DNA of 46,924 nt from Anaerolineae bacterium. GTDB lineage: Bacteria; Chloroflexota; Anaerolineae; J102. The notes beneath the pieces are model-generated. The model was not told the DNA's origin. It saw nothing but the letters and a program-made list of their open reading frames with translations, and made no database searches. The stretch covers positions 65,917-112,840 of the forward strand of contig JALXCB010000112.1 of assembly GCA_026991225.1 (NCBI GenBank). Reading direction: 5' to 3'. This document shows, piece after piece, positions 1-10,537 of the stretch (position 1 is the stretch's first letter; each line of letters begins with the position of its first letter). The position numbers and the translations under genes are program-made.

Positions 1-150
1 CACCGGGCCCATGGTCAGGTTGGGCACGAAATGGCCGTCCATGACATCGACATGGATGTAGGCCGCGCCCGCGGCCGCGGCCTCGCGCACCTGCTGGCCC
101 AGGCGGGCGAAGTCGGCGGAGAGGATGGAGGGAGCCAGGGTGATAGGCAT
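1..150 (-). CDS. rpe: Ribulose-phosphate 3-epimerase, N-terminal part (cut by window edge)
   Basis: Only the first 50 codons lie in the window; the rest is beyond base 1. The translation begins [18 protein letters not shown] and continues to [17 protein letters not shown]. These are the first two conserved blocks of Rpe (APSILSADF; HxDVMDGxFVPN), holding the first-strand Ser and the metal-binding His/Asp. Rpe interconverts ribulose-5-phosphate and xylulose-5-phosphate in the pentose phosphate or Calvin pathway. It is followed downstream of transketolase on the same strand, which fits a pentose-phosphate pair. No Shine-Dalgarno is visible; the upstream region is a heptamer array (161-190). Confidence 0.93.
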   Translation of the reverse strand, partial: MPITLAPSILSADFARLGQQVREAAAAGAAYIHVDVMDGHFVPNLTMGPV

Positions 151-160
151 GGGGGTAGTA

Positions 161-293
161 TTCAGTAAGCAGTGTTCAGTGTTCAGTAAGTGGACGCCAT
201 GAGCGGCGGTGCGCCGAGAAGGATGAAAATGCGGACACGGATTCACACGGCCTTCGGTCACAGATTTATTGAATTATCCGTGTTTTTCTGTGT

Positions 294-304
<11 letters not shown>
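161..304. repeat. Heptamer array plus CACGGAT-type inverted satellite
   Basis: Bases 161-190 are a run of imperfect heptamers (TTCAGTA / TTCAGTG). Bases 235-304 hold direct units ACACGGATTCACACGG on the left and the inverse units CCGTGTTTTTCTG...TCCGTGTG on the right, so the stretch can fold as a hairpin. The right edge runs into transketolase and provides its last residues (AHG) and TGA stop. Confidence 0.7.
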
Positions 305-2294
<1,990 letters not shown>

Positions 2295-2350
2295 GATGAG
2301 CTCCTGTTGATTTGAAAAAGCCACGAAGGGTGAAGGAATAAACTCAGGAA

Positions 2351-2440
2351 GCCTGTAAACCGGGAAACCGGTAGACCGGGTGGGTGACCGATGCGGCCCG
2401 GGTTCCCAGGTTTCCTCGTCTACCGGGTTGCCGGGCTACT
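2351..2440. repeat. ACCGG-type heptamer array
   Basis: Imperfect units of the kind AAACCGGGAAACCGGTAGACC are followed by inverse units (GGTTTCC, GTCTACCGGG). Related short arrays occur at about 37040-37077 and 40654-40679. No coding potential was seen. Confidence 0.55.
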
Positions 2441-2477
2441 GACCACGATTTTCATCCGTATCGATGCGGGCTTGCCT

Positions 2478-2631
2478 GTTCCGAAAATAGGATTAGGGAA
2501 CGCAGATGACGCAGATCGAAACGGATGAGCGTAGATAAAAAGAAACAATCTGCGAAAATCAGCGTCGCATCCGCGTTATCAGCGTTCTCCTTTTCATCCG
2601 TATCGGCAAGCTATTGCTTGTGTCGCCTGCT
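2478..2631. repeat. Dispersed CGCAGAT satellite element ending in a conserved hairpin
   Basis: The unit begins CTGTTCCGAAAATAGGATT and runs through CGCAGATGACGCAGAT units and their inverse (ATCTGCGAAAATCAGCG). It ends in TTTTCATCCGTATCGG plus a hairpin with stem CAAGC/GCTTG and then TGTCGCC. The same element, with the same two edges, recurs at 41448-41611. The whole gap 2295-2685 consists of this and the ACCGG array; no gene was seen in it. Confidence 0.72.
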
Positions 2632-2685
2632 ATCGGATTATTCCGATATGGCGCTGGTGGCTATTTTACCTTATTTTGCAGGGAT

Positions 2686-4236
2686 TCATGGCACGATGAC
2701 GGTGGGCAGGAAGACGCGCTCATCGCCCGCGGCGACGAAGATGACCCGCGGCTCCGAGTAATAGCCCACCGCGCCATCCACATCCACGGCAGCCACCCGC
2801 CAGTAGTAGCGACCGGGCGGCAGGGGTGACGCGGGTTGATAGGTCACCTCAGGAATAGAAGGCGGCGCGGCCTGAGCTGCCGTTTCCCCGGCAGCCTGTG
2901 CGCCGCCTCCCACCATCTGCAAAGGCAGGAAGTGCACCAGGCCCGCGGGGACCCAGACGTCGAGTTCGGGCGATTGGAAGTAGGGCTTGCCGCGGAAAAG
3001 CGTGTCGTCCACCTGGAGTTTGTATCCCGCGATGGGACGCGGGCCCGGCTGGGGCCGTCGCCAGGCGAAGGTAGGGCGGGGTGGAACCAGTTCGTTCAGT
3101 TCGGGAACCGTCACCACGGGACGGCGAGGAGGCTGATTGGTCAGAGCCAGGCCCTGGTAGGTGGGATAGAAAGGGCTGGGATCGAAGGATTCCCGTTCCC
3201 AGAGACGGTCGCTTTCGGTGAAAATGCCCGGCCCCCATTTCGATGTCCATGATTTGAACCAGAATGTACGGGAAACGCCTTCTCGATAAACGATATCAAA
3301 AAAGCTCTTGACGTGATCGCGGGGGATGGTCTCCTCCCATTGTCGGACGTTGGCTTCGGTGATCCACATGACGAATTCATTATCTCCCAACGCCTTGTGG
3401 ATGGCGGCCATCTTCCGCTCGGGCTCATCGAAGAGATGGAAGGTGAGCACGTCGATGATGTCTCGGATATCGTTCTCGCCTTCGAGTTCCATCATGCGCT
3501 TCAGAAACTTGGCGCCGTAGATATCGGAAAGGCTGCCCACGAGCACTTTGCCGCCGGGATCATAACGATGAATCTCGGCCGCGGCCAGGCGCACCAGTTT
3601 GGCGTACATGGGTGCATTGGCGTTCCAGGGGTCTTCGGGGATATACCAGAACTCGAAAAGATCGGGCTCGTTCCAGATTTCCCAGAGGTGCACCTGATTT
3701 TTGCCGAACGCGCCATAACGCTGCGTGATGGCGGCCATGAAGTCGGACCAGTCGTTCCAGTCCTGCGGGGGGAGGTTGCGGGGATAGTCCTGGTAGTCGA
3801 AGCAGCTTTCATCGATGTCATGCCCCACCGCGGCCCAATCGGGCGTGTAGAAGATTTGGGGCACGATATCCATGCCGTAGTTGCGGGCCAGTTGGAAGGC
3901 GATATCGGTTTCATCCCAGCGATAGGCGTCCCGTTCCGGCTCGGTCAGACACCAGAGCACGGCGATGCGGGCGCTGCGCACGCCCGCGGCCCAGCTTTTC
4001 TGAAACATCTCGTCCATGAGATCCACCCGAATCTCACCATCCAACCGGGGCCAGGCCTTCTCTCGGGGGAATGTCCATTGCCAGCCCGGCCCCATCAGGT
4101 CCATGCCATAGGGCGAAGAAGATGAAGGCTGGCGCAGGGGATCATAGGGAGGATCGCTATCGGCCTGAACGACGCCGGACGCGATGGTCACCGCCAGGAT
4201 CAAAAGGGCCGCGGCCAGAAGCAAGCGTTGTTTCAT
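2686..4236 (-). CDS. Secreted glycoside hydrolase, clan GH-A (GH39-like) with C-terminal FN3-like domain
   Basis: The 516-residue product starts with a signal peptide (K2, R4, hydrophobic 5-23, likely cut near VQA-DS). A TIM-barrel hydrolase follows: the acid/base Glu lies in WEIWNEPDLF (about E190) and the likely nucleophile in MWITEANVRQW (about E294), the spacing expected for clan A. Residues about 375-510 resemble an FN3/immunoglobulin-like module (FAWRRPQPGP, YYWRVAAVDVDG). It probably acts outside the cell on plant or microbial polysaccharide; the exact substrate cannot be read from sequence. There is no strong Shine-Dalgarno, only GGTG near the start. No partner genes lie adjacent; repeats sit on both sides. 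Confidence 0.85.
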   Translation of the reverse strand: MKQRLLLAAALLILAVTIASGVVQADSDPPYDPLRQPSSSSPYGMDLMGPGWQWTFPREKAWPRLDGEIRVDLMDEMFQKSWAAGVRSARIAVLWCLTEPERDAYRWDETDIAFQLARNYGMDIVPQIFYTPDWAAVGHDIDESCFDYQDYPRNLPPQDWNDWSDFMAAITQRYGAFGKNQVHLWEIWNEPDLFEFWYIPEDPWNANAPMYAKLVRLAAAEIHRYDPGGKVLVGSLSDIYGAKFLKRMMELEGENDIRDIIDVLTFHLFDEPERKMAAIHKALGDNEFVMWITEANVRQWEETIPRDHVKSFFDIVYREGVSRTFWFKSWTSKWGPGIFTESDRLWERESFDPSPFYPTYQGLALTNQPPRRPVVTVPELNELVPPRPTFAWRRPQPGPRPIAGYKLQVDDTLFRGKPYFQSPELDVWVPAGLVHFLPLQMVGGGAQAAGETAAQAAPPSIPEVTYQPASPLPPGRYYWRVAAVDVDGAVGYYSEPRVIFVAAGDERVFLPTVIVP

Positions 4237-4374
4237 GAGGTGTCACCATCCTGAAAAGATCATTGCAGAGCGCCGAAACGCATTGTCACCATCAGGGGAG
4301 AGGAAAGGGAATTCAGAAGGCGTTTCCCATTTTACCCTATCTCAAATGGATGCAGTAACCTGTGGGTGTCCCCC

Positions 4375-4588
4375 GGGTGCGTTTCAAAAATGGGGCGCAC
4401 TAGCCGACTCAAGTCGGGCGCTTCAGGCCTGCGGCCAGTGGACGGCCTCCGCCGTCCATTTTCACCGTATGCAACAGGTCGACGAAGGTCGACCACTGGC
4501 GCGAAGCGCCCAAAAAGCCCGAGTTTACTCGGCCAGTGCTTGGCGACGAATCGACGATGATTTTTTGCCCCCAAATTGAAACGCACCC
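4375..4588. mobile_element. MITE-like element, 214 bp, with 9-bp target-site duplication
   Basis: The left end GGGTGCGTTTCAAAAATGGGG is matched by the inverted right end (CGGGTGCGTTTCAATTTGGGG read on the minus strand). The flanks are a perfect 9-bp direct repeat GTGTCCCCC at 4366-4374 and 4589-4597, the mark of a transposition event. There is no room for a transposase. The inside is a string of hairpins (GCCGACTCAAGTCGGGC; a GGACGGC/GCCGTCC stem; GCGCGAAGCGCC; CCGAGTTTACTCGG). The same modules recur, inverted, at 25610-25770 inside a related element. Confidence 0.82.
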
Positions 4589-4798
4589 GTGTCCCCCTCT
4601 CAGCAAATCATACATCCGGGCCGCCGTCCGCGGTTGTTTCTTTTCTTCGGTTTCTCCTCGTCCTCTTCATCCATGCCCTTCAGTTGCGATATACGAGGAG
4701 CCCGGGTGATGGAGTACTTTTAGGGGATTCCCGAGCTGATGGACGCTCCTCGCGCCCACGCCTTATTCCCCACAACCACCCCCCGCTGTTTCAAGCAT

Positions 4799-4827
4799 AG
4801 AAAAAGGCCTGTGTGAGTAAACAGGCC
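4799..4827 (-). terminator. Rho-independent terminator-like hairpin
   Basis: Read on the minus strand: GGCCTGT stem, 8-nt loop, ACAGGCC, then TTTTTCT. It lies about 130 bp past the stop of the band-7-like gene and is oriented to end transcripts from the 17087-4960 cluster. Confidence 0.55.
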
Positions 4828-4959
4828 AGAAGCGCGTAAAGCAGCGGATTTGTAGATCAATATGGCGGATAAATCAAAACGGCGGAGATCGAATGGTGTA
4901 GGGCATTACAGAGGAAGCATGCATCTTCATAAACGCCTCCTGGGAACGCAAACGTGGAA

Positions 4960-5679
4960 TCAGTTCAATTTGACCCGAGGAAAGGAAAGGGACAGGGAAT
5001 TCGTAAGTTGAGAAAGGAGTTCTTTGACGCCATCATCCATGGAGAGGTGGGTGATTTGAATGTTGGCGTTGGCCAAAGCCTCGATTTTTTCCATGTCTTT
5101 GTAGATTGCCAACGCCTTTTCGTTGAGTCGTGTGTATTGCATCAACGTTTCGTAAGAAGCGGGAGGTTGGGCGACGGTGATCACCCGTTCGAATTGAATG
5201 CCCTCGAACAGAGCTTCTCGATGGGTTATGGAAACAATACGGCCGGAGTAGGCGGTATGATAAATTTCTCCCCCACATAGCGTTTCGGCATTGTATTCGC
5301 CCAATACGGAGCGCACCGCTCTTTCTGCGATAAATGCCACTCGTTCCTTGAGTGCGGCGGGGAAATAGCCGTACCGGTAGGCAAGAATCAACGATTGGTT
5401 TCTGGCGGCATTCCCAGGGTCGAATCGAAAATAACCGCTGACCCGCACCCGAAAGGGGATGCCATCCTTTGAACGGACATTTTCCAACGAAACGTTGAGG
5501 GGCCTGGGGCCTACATGGATGAGGGGGCCGAAGGATTCCCAAATCGAGTGTAACTGAGCCTGGCCGGGCCCAACCAATCGCTGGGGATTGCCGTTGTTCA
5601 GCACCAGCACGACGTGATCAGGAGGAACGGTCATTCCCCAAAAATGATGAGCTACCTGCTCGGTTATGGAGCGCTTCAT
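4960..5679 (-). CDS. Band-7/SPFH-like protein
   Basis: The 239-residue product has no evident signal or membrane helix. The core (VRSKDGIPFRVRVSGYFRFDP, then a helical stretch with AERAVRSVLGEYNAETL) resembles SPFH/band-7 domains, whose beta-sandwich is followed by helices with an R-x-x-x-G pattern. The usual N-terminal membrane anchor is missing. The C-terminal part (LNEKALAIYKDMEKIEALANANIQ) is helical. The start at 5679 was chosen because GGAGG lies about 7 nt upstream; the longer frame from 5775 has no such site. It is last in the minus-strand ATPase cluster, 159 bp after the radical SAM gene. Family placement is moderate and the function unknown. Confidence 0.6.
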   Translation of the reverse strand: MKRSITEQVAHHFWGMTVPPDHVVLVLNNGNPQRLVGPGQAQLHSIWESFGPLIHVGPRPLNVSLENVRSKDGIPFRVRVSGYFRFDPGNAARNQSLILAYRYGYFPAALKERVAFIAERAVRSVLGEYNAETLCGGEIYHTAYSGRIVSITHREALFEGIQFERVITVAQPPASYETLMQYTRLNEKALAIYKDMEKIEALANANIQITHLSMDDGVKELLSQLTNSLSLSFPRVKLN

Positions 5680-5838
5680 CGGGGCCTCCAGGGATGGAGC
5701 GGAATCATGAAGGAATGATTTTGTTCGATTGTATTGTAGCGGAAAAACCCATCGCCTTGGTTCACGCCATACCAATTGATTGATTCAATTTTCCCCTACT
5801 CCTGCATAGACGAACGTTACACCAATCTCACATTTTCC

Positions 5839-7296
5839 TCACACTGCCTGGAAAGTCGCGACGCCGCTCCATTTCAACAGCCGCAACCCTTCCAGCCGCA
5901 CGATTTCGGGCAGAATGGCCTGATATACCTGGCAGTAGGGCGATTTCGCGTCGGCCCGCCCGCGCGTGCGATAGGTCATCAACGTGCACCCGCCGCCGCA
6001 CACGTATCGCCAGGGGCACGTCGCGCATGCCGTCTTCTCATCCACATCCAGAAAGATGGGCTGCCCCTCGCCCGGTTGGAACAGGCGGATCTCCGCCAGG
6101 GGATGGCGAGTGCGAACGTCGGTGACGGGATTGTCCATCTCCATCTGGCAGCGGGCAACTCGCCCTCGATGGTCGATGACGAGATAGCTGTCGCCCGCGC
6201 CGCAGGCCCGGGTGTGGGCCCCGGCCAGATTCGTGCGATCCAGCAGGGAGGTGAACACGTTGTAGGGGGGCAGATCCGCTTCGATGACGGCCAGAGCAGC
6301 CAGGATACCCTGGATAAGTTTGTCGTTCTCCGCTTGCAACGCCTCGTGAGTGCGCCCGGGCGCGTGTTCCTGATAGAAATTCAGGTTGAAGTAGAGCCCG
6401 CGCTCCAGGGCGAAAGCCACGGTCTCGGGCAGGGAGGCCACATTGTGCGCGGTGATGGTGATGGAAAGATGGGGGCGCACGCCGTGGGCAATGGCCCGAT
6501 CAATGCCCCGGCGCACATGTCTGGCGCTGCCTGCGCCGTTGAGGAAGACGCGCTGGGAATTATGCCCTTCGCTCAAACCATCCAACGAGATGGAGAGGGT
6601 CATTTCGGCCTCGCGGATGAAGTCGAGCATGGCGGGGGTGAGGGCGACGCCGTTGCTGAGGAGGACTTCCTGGAGCCCGACGCCTGTCATCTCGCTCAGT
6701 TGCCGGGCGCGCTGATGCAGGGTGCGCACGAGGGGGAAGTTGAGGGTGGCTTCGCCCCCTGCATATTTGAGCTTGACCGCGCGGAAGCCATCGGCCCGGG
6801 CGGAGCGGAAAACCGCGTCCACGGCTTCCAGGCCGATTTCTTCACTCATGCGTTCCTGGTTTTTGCGCACGAAGCAGTAGGTGCAGGCCAGGTTACAGGC
6901 GTTGGTGATGTGCAGCCAGGCGGTGAGGATTTGGGGACGGCGGTGGGGGGCGGGTCGCGGCGATCCATGGTCCGCGGGCTGGAGGAGTTGGAGTCGGGCC
7001 AGTTGGCGGGCGTGTTCGGTGTGGAGCGGCTGGGGTTGGCGATAGGCCTGGAAGAGGTCGAGCGCGGGCCGGTTGAGGACGACGACGCCGGCATCCCCCT
7101 GGGGATCGAACAGGAGCGCATGGTCTTGGGGCAAGGAGGCGCGATGCAGCCCGGGCGTTTGTCGCCAGGGCGCGGTCGGCGGCGCGGCCAGCGCGGGTGC
7201 AAACGTGTGACCGTCCACCGCGCAGGCGCAGTGGGTGGCGGCCCAGTGCTCGGGCCGGACGTAGAGGATGCGGGGAATGTCATGGGGTGCGCCCAT
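5839..7296 (-). CDS. Radical SAM/SPASM-domain peptide-modifying enzyme
   Basis: The product has 485 residues. The radical-SAM [4Fe-4S] motif CNLACTYC (C134, C138, C141) sits in HITNACNLACTYCF. It is followed by GGEATLNF (SAM-binding GGE) and SISLDG. The C-terminal third has a SPASM-type auxiliary cluster: CGAGDSYLVI, ARCQM, CATCPWRYVCGGGC and a final PYC. Such enzymes install crosslinks or thioethers in ribosomally made peptides or proteins. The N-terminal 110 residues (LLFDPQGDAGVVVLNRPALD) faintly resemble a PqqD-like recognition domain. The start at 7296 has GAGGAGG 7 nt upstream and overlaps the STAND gene by 17 bp, so the two are translationally coupled. No small precursor gene was found beside it. 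Confidence 0.88.
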   Translation of the reverse strand: MGAPHDIPRILYVRPEHWAATHCACAVDGHTFAPALAAPPTAPWRQTPGLHRASLPQDHALLFDPQGDAGVVVLNRPALDLFQAYRQPQPLHTEHARQLARLQLLQPADHGSPRPAPHRRPQILTAWLHITNACNLACTYCFVRKNQERMSEEIGLEAVDAVFRSARADGFRAVKLKYAGGEATLNFPLVRTLHQRARQLSEMTGVGLQEVLLSNGVALTPAMLDFIREAEMTLSISLDGLSEGHNSQRVFLNGAGSARHVRRGIDRAIAHGVRPHLSITITAHNVASLPETVAFALERGLYFNLNFYQEHAPGRTHEALQAENDKLIQGILAALAVIEADLPPYNVFTSLLDRTNLAGAHTRACGAGDSYLVIDHRGRVARCQMEMDNPVTDVRTRHPLAEIRLFQPGEGQPIFLDVDEKTACATCPWRYVCGGGCTLMTYRTRGRADAKSPYCQVYQAILPEIVRLEGLRLLKWSGVATFQAV

Positions 7297-10200
7297 TGTT
7301 TGCCTCCTCACAATACCAGAGTGAACGATCTTCCAGGAGTTCGCGCATGGCGGATTTCTCGATTCCCATCCCTTCTTCGGCCTCCTGCACGCCCTGGCAG
7401 ATCTCATGCAACTCGGTCGTGGTAAGTTTTTTCAACTGATCGAAGATGAACTGCTTCCCTACCAACAGCGCGCCATAATTCTCCCCGCGCACCTGGCTGT
7501 ATGCCAGCGCCCGGGTGTAAAGCCGGCCGATTTCCCGTAATTTCTCCCTCACGTTCCTTTTCAGGGTTTTCTTATTCGGTTCTCGAATCTTCTCGAATTC
7601 GCGATACACCTGAGCTCCTTTCATGACGTAAAGTTTGCCCAATTGCTGCCAGATAAGTTTTTCCTGTGAAACGACCTGACGACCTTTTTTGGGCGGATCC
7701 GCAGCCGTTCCGTTCCGCCAGAAACCGGGAAATTCTGCTTTGAACAAGGCTTCCGCGCGCTTCATCAAGTCCTCATCCTCCGCATAGAATCCCAGCCAGG
7801 CCAGAGTGGCGATGGCGTCAGCAGCCAACGGGGGATAGCCATACTCCAGCGCTTCCCGTGCCGCTTCCATCAGGAAAGATTCACTTTCTCTGGCGTAGCG
7901 GGCGAGGCGGGAGGGAGCGCACTCGCGGGGAGGCTGGATGGGATGGCAGAGCTCCTCTTGGGTCATCTGCCTGCAGAGGCGGATCTTGTCACGAATGACG
8001 CAGCCCAGTTCGATCAGCGCTTTGATACGATACCAGCGGTCTTTGGATTCGGTCATCGCGTCTAAGGAGCGTTGGGCGAGCGTGTTCGCCCGTAACAGGG
8101 CATCGAATTTCTCTTCGTAGGAGGGCATGTAAGACGTGCCGGCAAGCAGACGGATGGCTTCGGAGAGGGCCAGGGCAGCCAATCCTTCGCCTCGAGTGAA
8201 CCTGATGCATTGGGCAATATGCAGCGCCCGGCGGGCCAGATACATCGCATCCCGATAGTGGCGCTGTTCGATCTCGATCATAGCCAGCGCGCTGAGCGTC
8301 AGCCCCACCTGTCCGGGCGCGCCCAACTGCCGGAAGAGGTTGAGACTGTTGAGACCCAGGTCTTCTGCTTCCGGAAAGTACCCCACCCGCCCCAGGTTGT
8401 AAGCCAGATCGCGGGTGGTGGTGGCCACCTCGGCCAGAAGATTCACCTCCCGCCACAGTTTGACCGAGTCGCGATAATGTCTAATCGCTCTATCCACGTC
8501 ACCCTGATTGTCCAGTAGATAAGCCTTCACCCGCAGGGCGAAAGCCTGGATGGCCTTACAACGCCAGCGCACAAGACCATCCCCGGCCAGGCGCTCCCTC
8601 GCGCATTGACTGGTCTCGCCAATGGCGTGGTCCAACAACGCATGCGCTTTTTTCAGATCGCGGCCAAGCATGATGAGGGCGTAGGCCTCCCACACATCGA
8701 GGATGGCACAATTATTGAGATCGGCCATAAGGTTCTTATCTTCTCGCAACTTCTCGGCCATCTCCGTCACCGCATCATAGCGTCCCTCCACCCAGGCCCG
8801 CACCACCGGGCGCATGGCCACGATGCCAGCCACCGTGCGTTTCAGATCATCGGTGATCGACGGAGCGCCTGGCTCGTCGAAGAAGTTCAGCATCTCCGCT
8901 TCCAGGGCCATATCCAGGGCCACATCCCCGGCCAGATCAGCGTGACGGGTGTATCGATATCGTTGGCGCAACCCTCGTTCCTTATCACGCTTGAGGTCGT
9001 AATAAATGCGTTCCGTCATCCAGGCGTGGCGGAGGAGGTAATACTCGCTCAAACGCTCCCTCGGTGGACACCGTTCCGTTCCCTCCTCCTCGGCCGGCAG
9101 GAATTCCTGAGACAATTCCTCCAACAAACAGCGGACATGCTGGCTGTAATAGGCGTCAACCGCGTCCATCTGTTCCTCGAAGGTGGGATCTTGATTGGAC
9201 TCCAGGACCTCATTGAGTAGAAAGTAGAGCTCATCATGGAGGAAGTAACGCACCCCTCCGCTGACATGTTGGCGCTTCTTGGTGAAGGTATAGGGCTCGA
9301 TGGCCAGCAGGCGCTGTTGCGCCTCTTCCTCGTTGCGGCCAATGACCCTGGCCAGCAGCGTCGAATCAGCGCCCTTGGGCAGCCACGCCAACGTCCTGAT
9401 GGTGTCGAACTGCTCTCGAACGGCCTCGTCGGGATGGTTGGCCAAATGCTCGAAGAAAGTAACATGCCAGGCCTCGGAATGGCCGAAAGCAATTACTGCC
9501 TCCAGTTGCGCAATGGTTCCCTCCATAAGCAGGTAGTCGATGATGAGTGAGAGGCGGATGGGATTCCCCTCGGACCAATGCGCAATGCGCCTCACAAGTT
9601 GGGGTGAAAAAGTGGAGAGCCGCCCGACAATGCGCCGCGCGTCGGTGCGTCGTTTTGGGTCGGGATCCTCCAGATGCTCTTCCGCGATCTGAAGGATGGC
9701 CTCGAAATAAGCCTGCACCCCCGCCTCATTCAGAGGCTTTAGTTCCATCTTGTAGCTTAGCGGCTCAGGAAAAGCCTTTCGCAGATCCTCCCAGAGCGCG
9801 CGCGACGCGTCCCGGCCAGAAGGGGACTCAGGCCGGCCGGCGATGATGAAATACAGATTTTCCTGGTTCTTCAACAGTTGTTTCAACCATTCCCATGCAT
9901 CCGCGAAATGCCGCTGTTCAGTTTCCCCCATCCAGGTGTACACCCACCGCTCCGCCGTGTCCAGGGCAAAGATCACGGGCTTCTCCTGGCATGCTTCCTC
10001 CAAAACTCTCTCGAAAAGCTCCAAATGTTCCTTGCGCCGTTCTGCGCTTTGCCCTGCCACCCCTGCCGCCCACAGGCCCCACATCTCTTCCATGAGCTCT
10101 TCCACCCGTTTTTCCTGCAAAAACGGCGCCGCCCGATGGAGGGCGTCGGCCAGGCCATTGGAGGTGTGGGCCGTGGTCAGGTAAAGGTCCACCTCCCGTT

Positions 10201-10441
10201 CGGCCACATACGCCATCCCCTTTGCCCCCAAGGTCTCTCGCAGACGTTTCAAAGCCTCCCGCACCAGCCGGGTCTTGCCAATGCCCCCTTCGCCGGAAAT
10301 AAAAAACACCCGCGGAGGATCCCCATTTTGGAACATCTGGAGAATCTGGTTCAGCTCTTTCTCTCGCCCCACCACGCGGGGCAAGGCATAGAGGCTGGTA
10401 AAACCGCCCTCGTTTTCTCTTTGAATGGCATCACCATACAT
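7280..10441 (-). CDS. STAND-type ATPase with TPR repeats
   Basis: The product has 1053 residues. The order is an AAA_16/NACHT-like NTPase with VVGREKEL (about 23-30), Walker A GEGGIGKT (50-57), a Walker B-like PVIFALDTAE, and a winged-helix-like linker with RRIAHWSEGNPIRLSLI. A long helical region follows with TPR-like units (AIRHYRDSVKLWREV, AEDLGLNSLNLFRQLG, AMYLARRALHIAQ). STAND proteins are switches that oligomerise when the repeats sense a signal; many serve in conflict or regulation. The start has GGAGGAGGG about 8 nt upstream. It ends inside the start of the radical SAM gene. The tail SLWYCEEANNGRTP carries Trp, Tyr and Cys, possible targets for that enzyme (inference). Confidence 0.88.
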   Translation of the reverse strand: MYGDAIQRENEGGFTSLYALPRVVGREKELNQILQMFQNGDPPRVFFISGEGGIGKTRLVREALKRLRETLGAKGMAYVAEREVDLYLTTAHTSNGLADALHRAAPFLQEKRVEELMEEMWGLWAAGVAGQSAERRKEHLELFERVLEEACQEKPVIFALDTAERWVYTWMGETEQRHFADAWEWLKQLLKNQENLYFIIAGRPESPSGRDASRALWEDLRKAFPEPLSYKMELKPLNEAGVQAYFEAILQIAEEHLEDPDPKRRTDARRIVGRLSTFSPQLVRRIAHWSEGNPIRLSLIIDYLLMEGTIAQLEAVIAFGHSEAWHVTFFEHLANHPDEAVREQFDTIRTLAWLPKGADSTLLARVIGRNEEEAQQRLLAIEPYTFTKKRQHVSGGVRYFLHDELYFLLNEVLESNQDPTFEEQMDAVDAYYSQHVRCLLEELSQEFLPAEEEGTERCPPRERLSEYYLLRHAWMTERIYYDLKRDKERGLRQRYRYTRHADLAGDVALDMALEAEMLNFFDEPGAPSITDDLKRTVAGIVAMRPVVRAWVEGRYDAVTEMAEKLREDKNLMADLNNCAILDVWEAYALIMLGRDLKKAHALLDHAIGETSQCARERLAGDGLVRWRCKAIQAFALRVKAYLLDNQGDVDRAIRHYRDSVKLWREVNLLAEVATTTRDLAYNLGRVGYFPEAEDLGLNSLNLFRQLGAPGQVGLTLSALAMIEIEQRHYRDAMYLARRALHIAQCIRFTRGEGLAALALSEAIRLLAGTSYMPSYEEKFDALLRANTLAQRSLDAMTESKDRWYRIKALIELGCVIRDKIRLCRQMTQEELCHPIQPPRECAPSRLARYARESESFLMEAAREALEYGYPPLAADAIATLAWLGFYAEDEDLMKRAEALFKAEFPGFWRNGTAADPPKKGRQVVSQEKLIWQQLGKLYVMKGAQVYREFEKIREPNKKTLKRNVREKLREIGRLYTRALAYSQVRGENYGALLVGKQFIFDQLKKLTTTELHEICQGVQEAEEGMGIEKSAMRELLEDRSLWYCEEANNGRTP

Positions 10442-10537
10442 GAGCGCCCTCCTCCGGTCAGCTCAGATGTCAGAACAACAAGTTCCTTATGAAACTGGAC
10501 ATAGATGACTTCATCATACAAAACCAGGTGTTGTCTG

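Larger units (their letters stand above)
4237..4959. other. 723-bp gene-free stretch between a glycosidase and the ATPase cluster
   Basis: It contains a 214-bp MITE-like element (4375-4588) and a terminator-like hairpin (4799-4827). The remaining sequence (4600-4798, 4828-4959) shows no convincing gene on either strand: short open frames there lack conserved motifs and ribosome sites. Confidence 0.6.
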
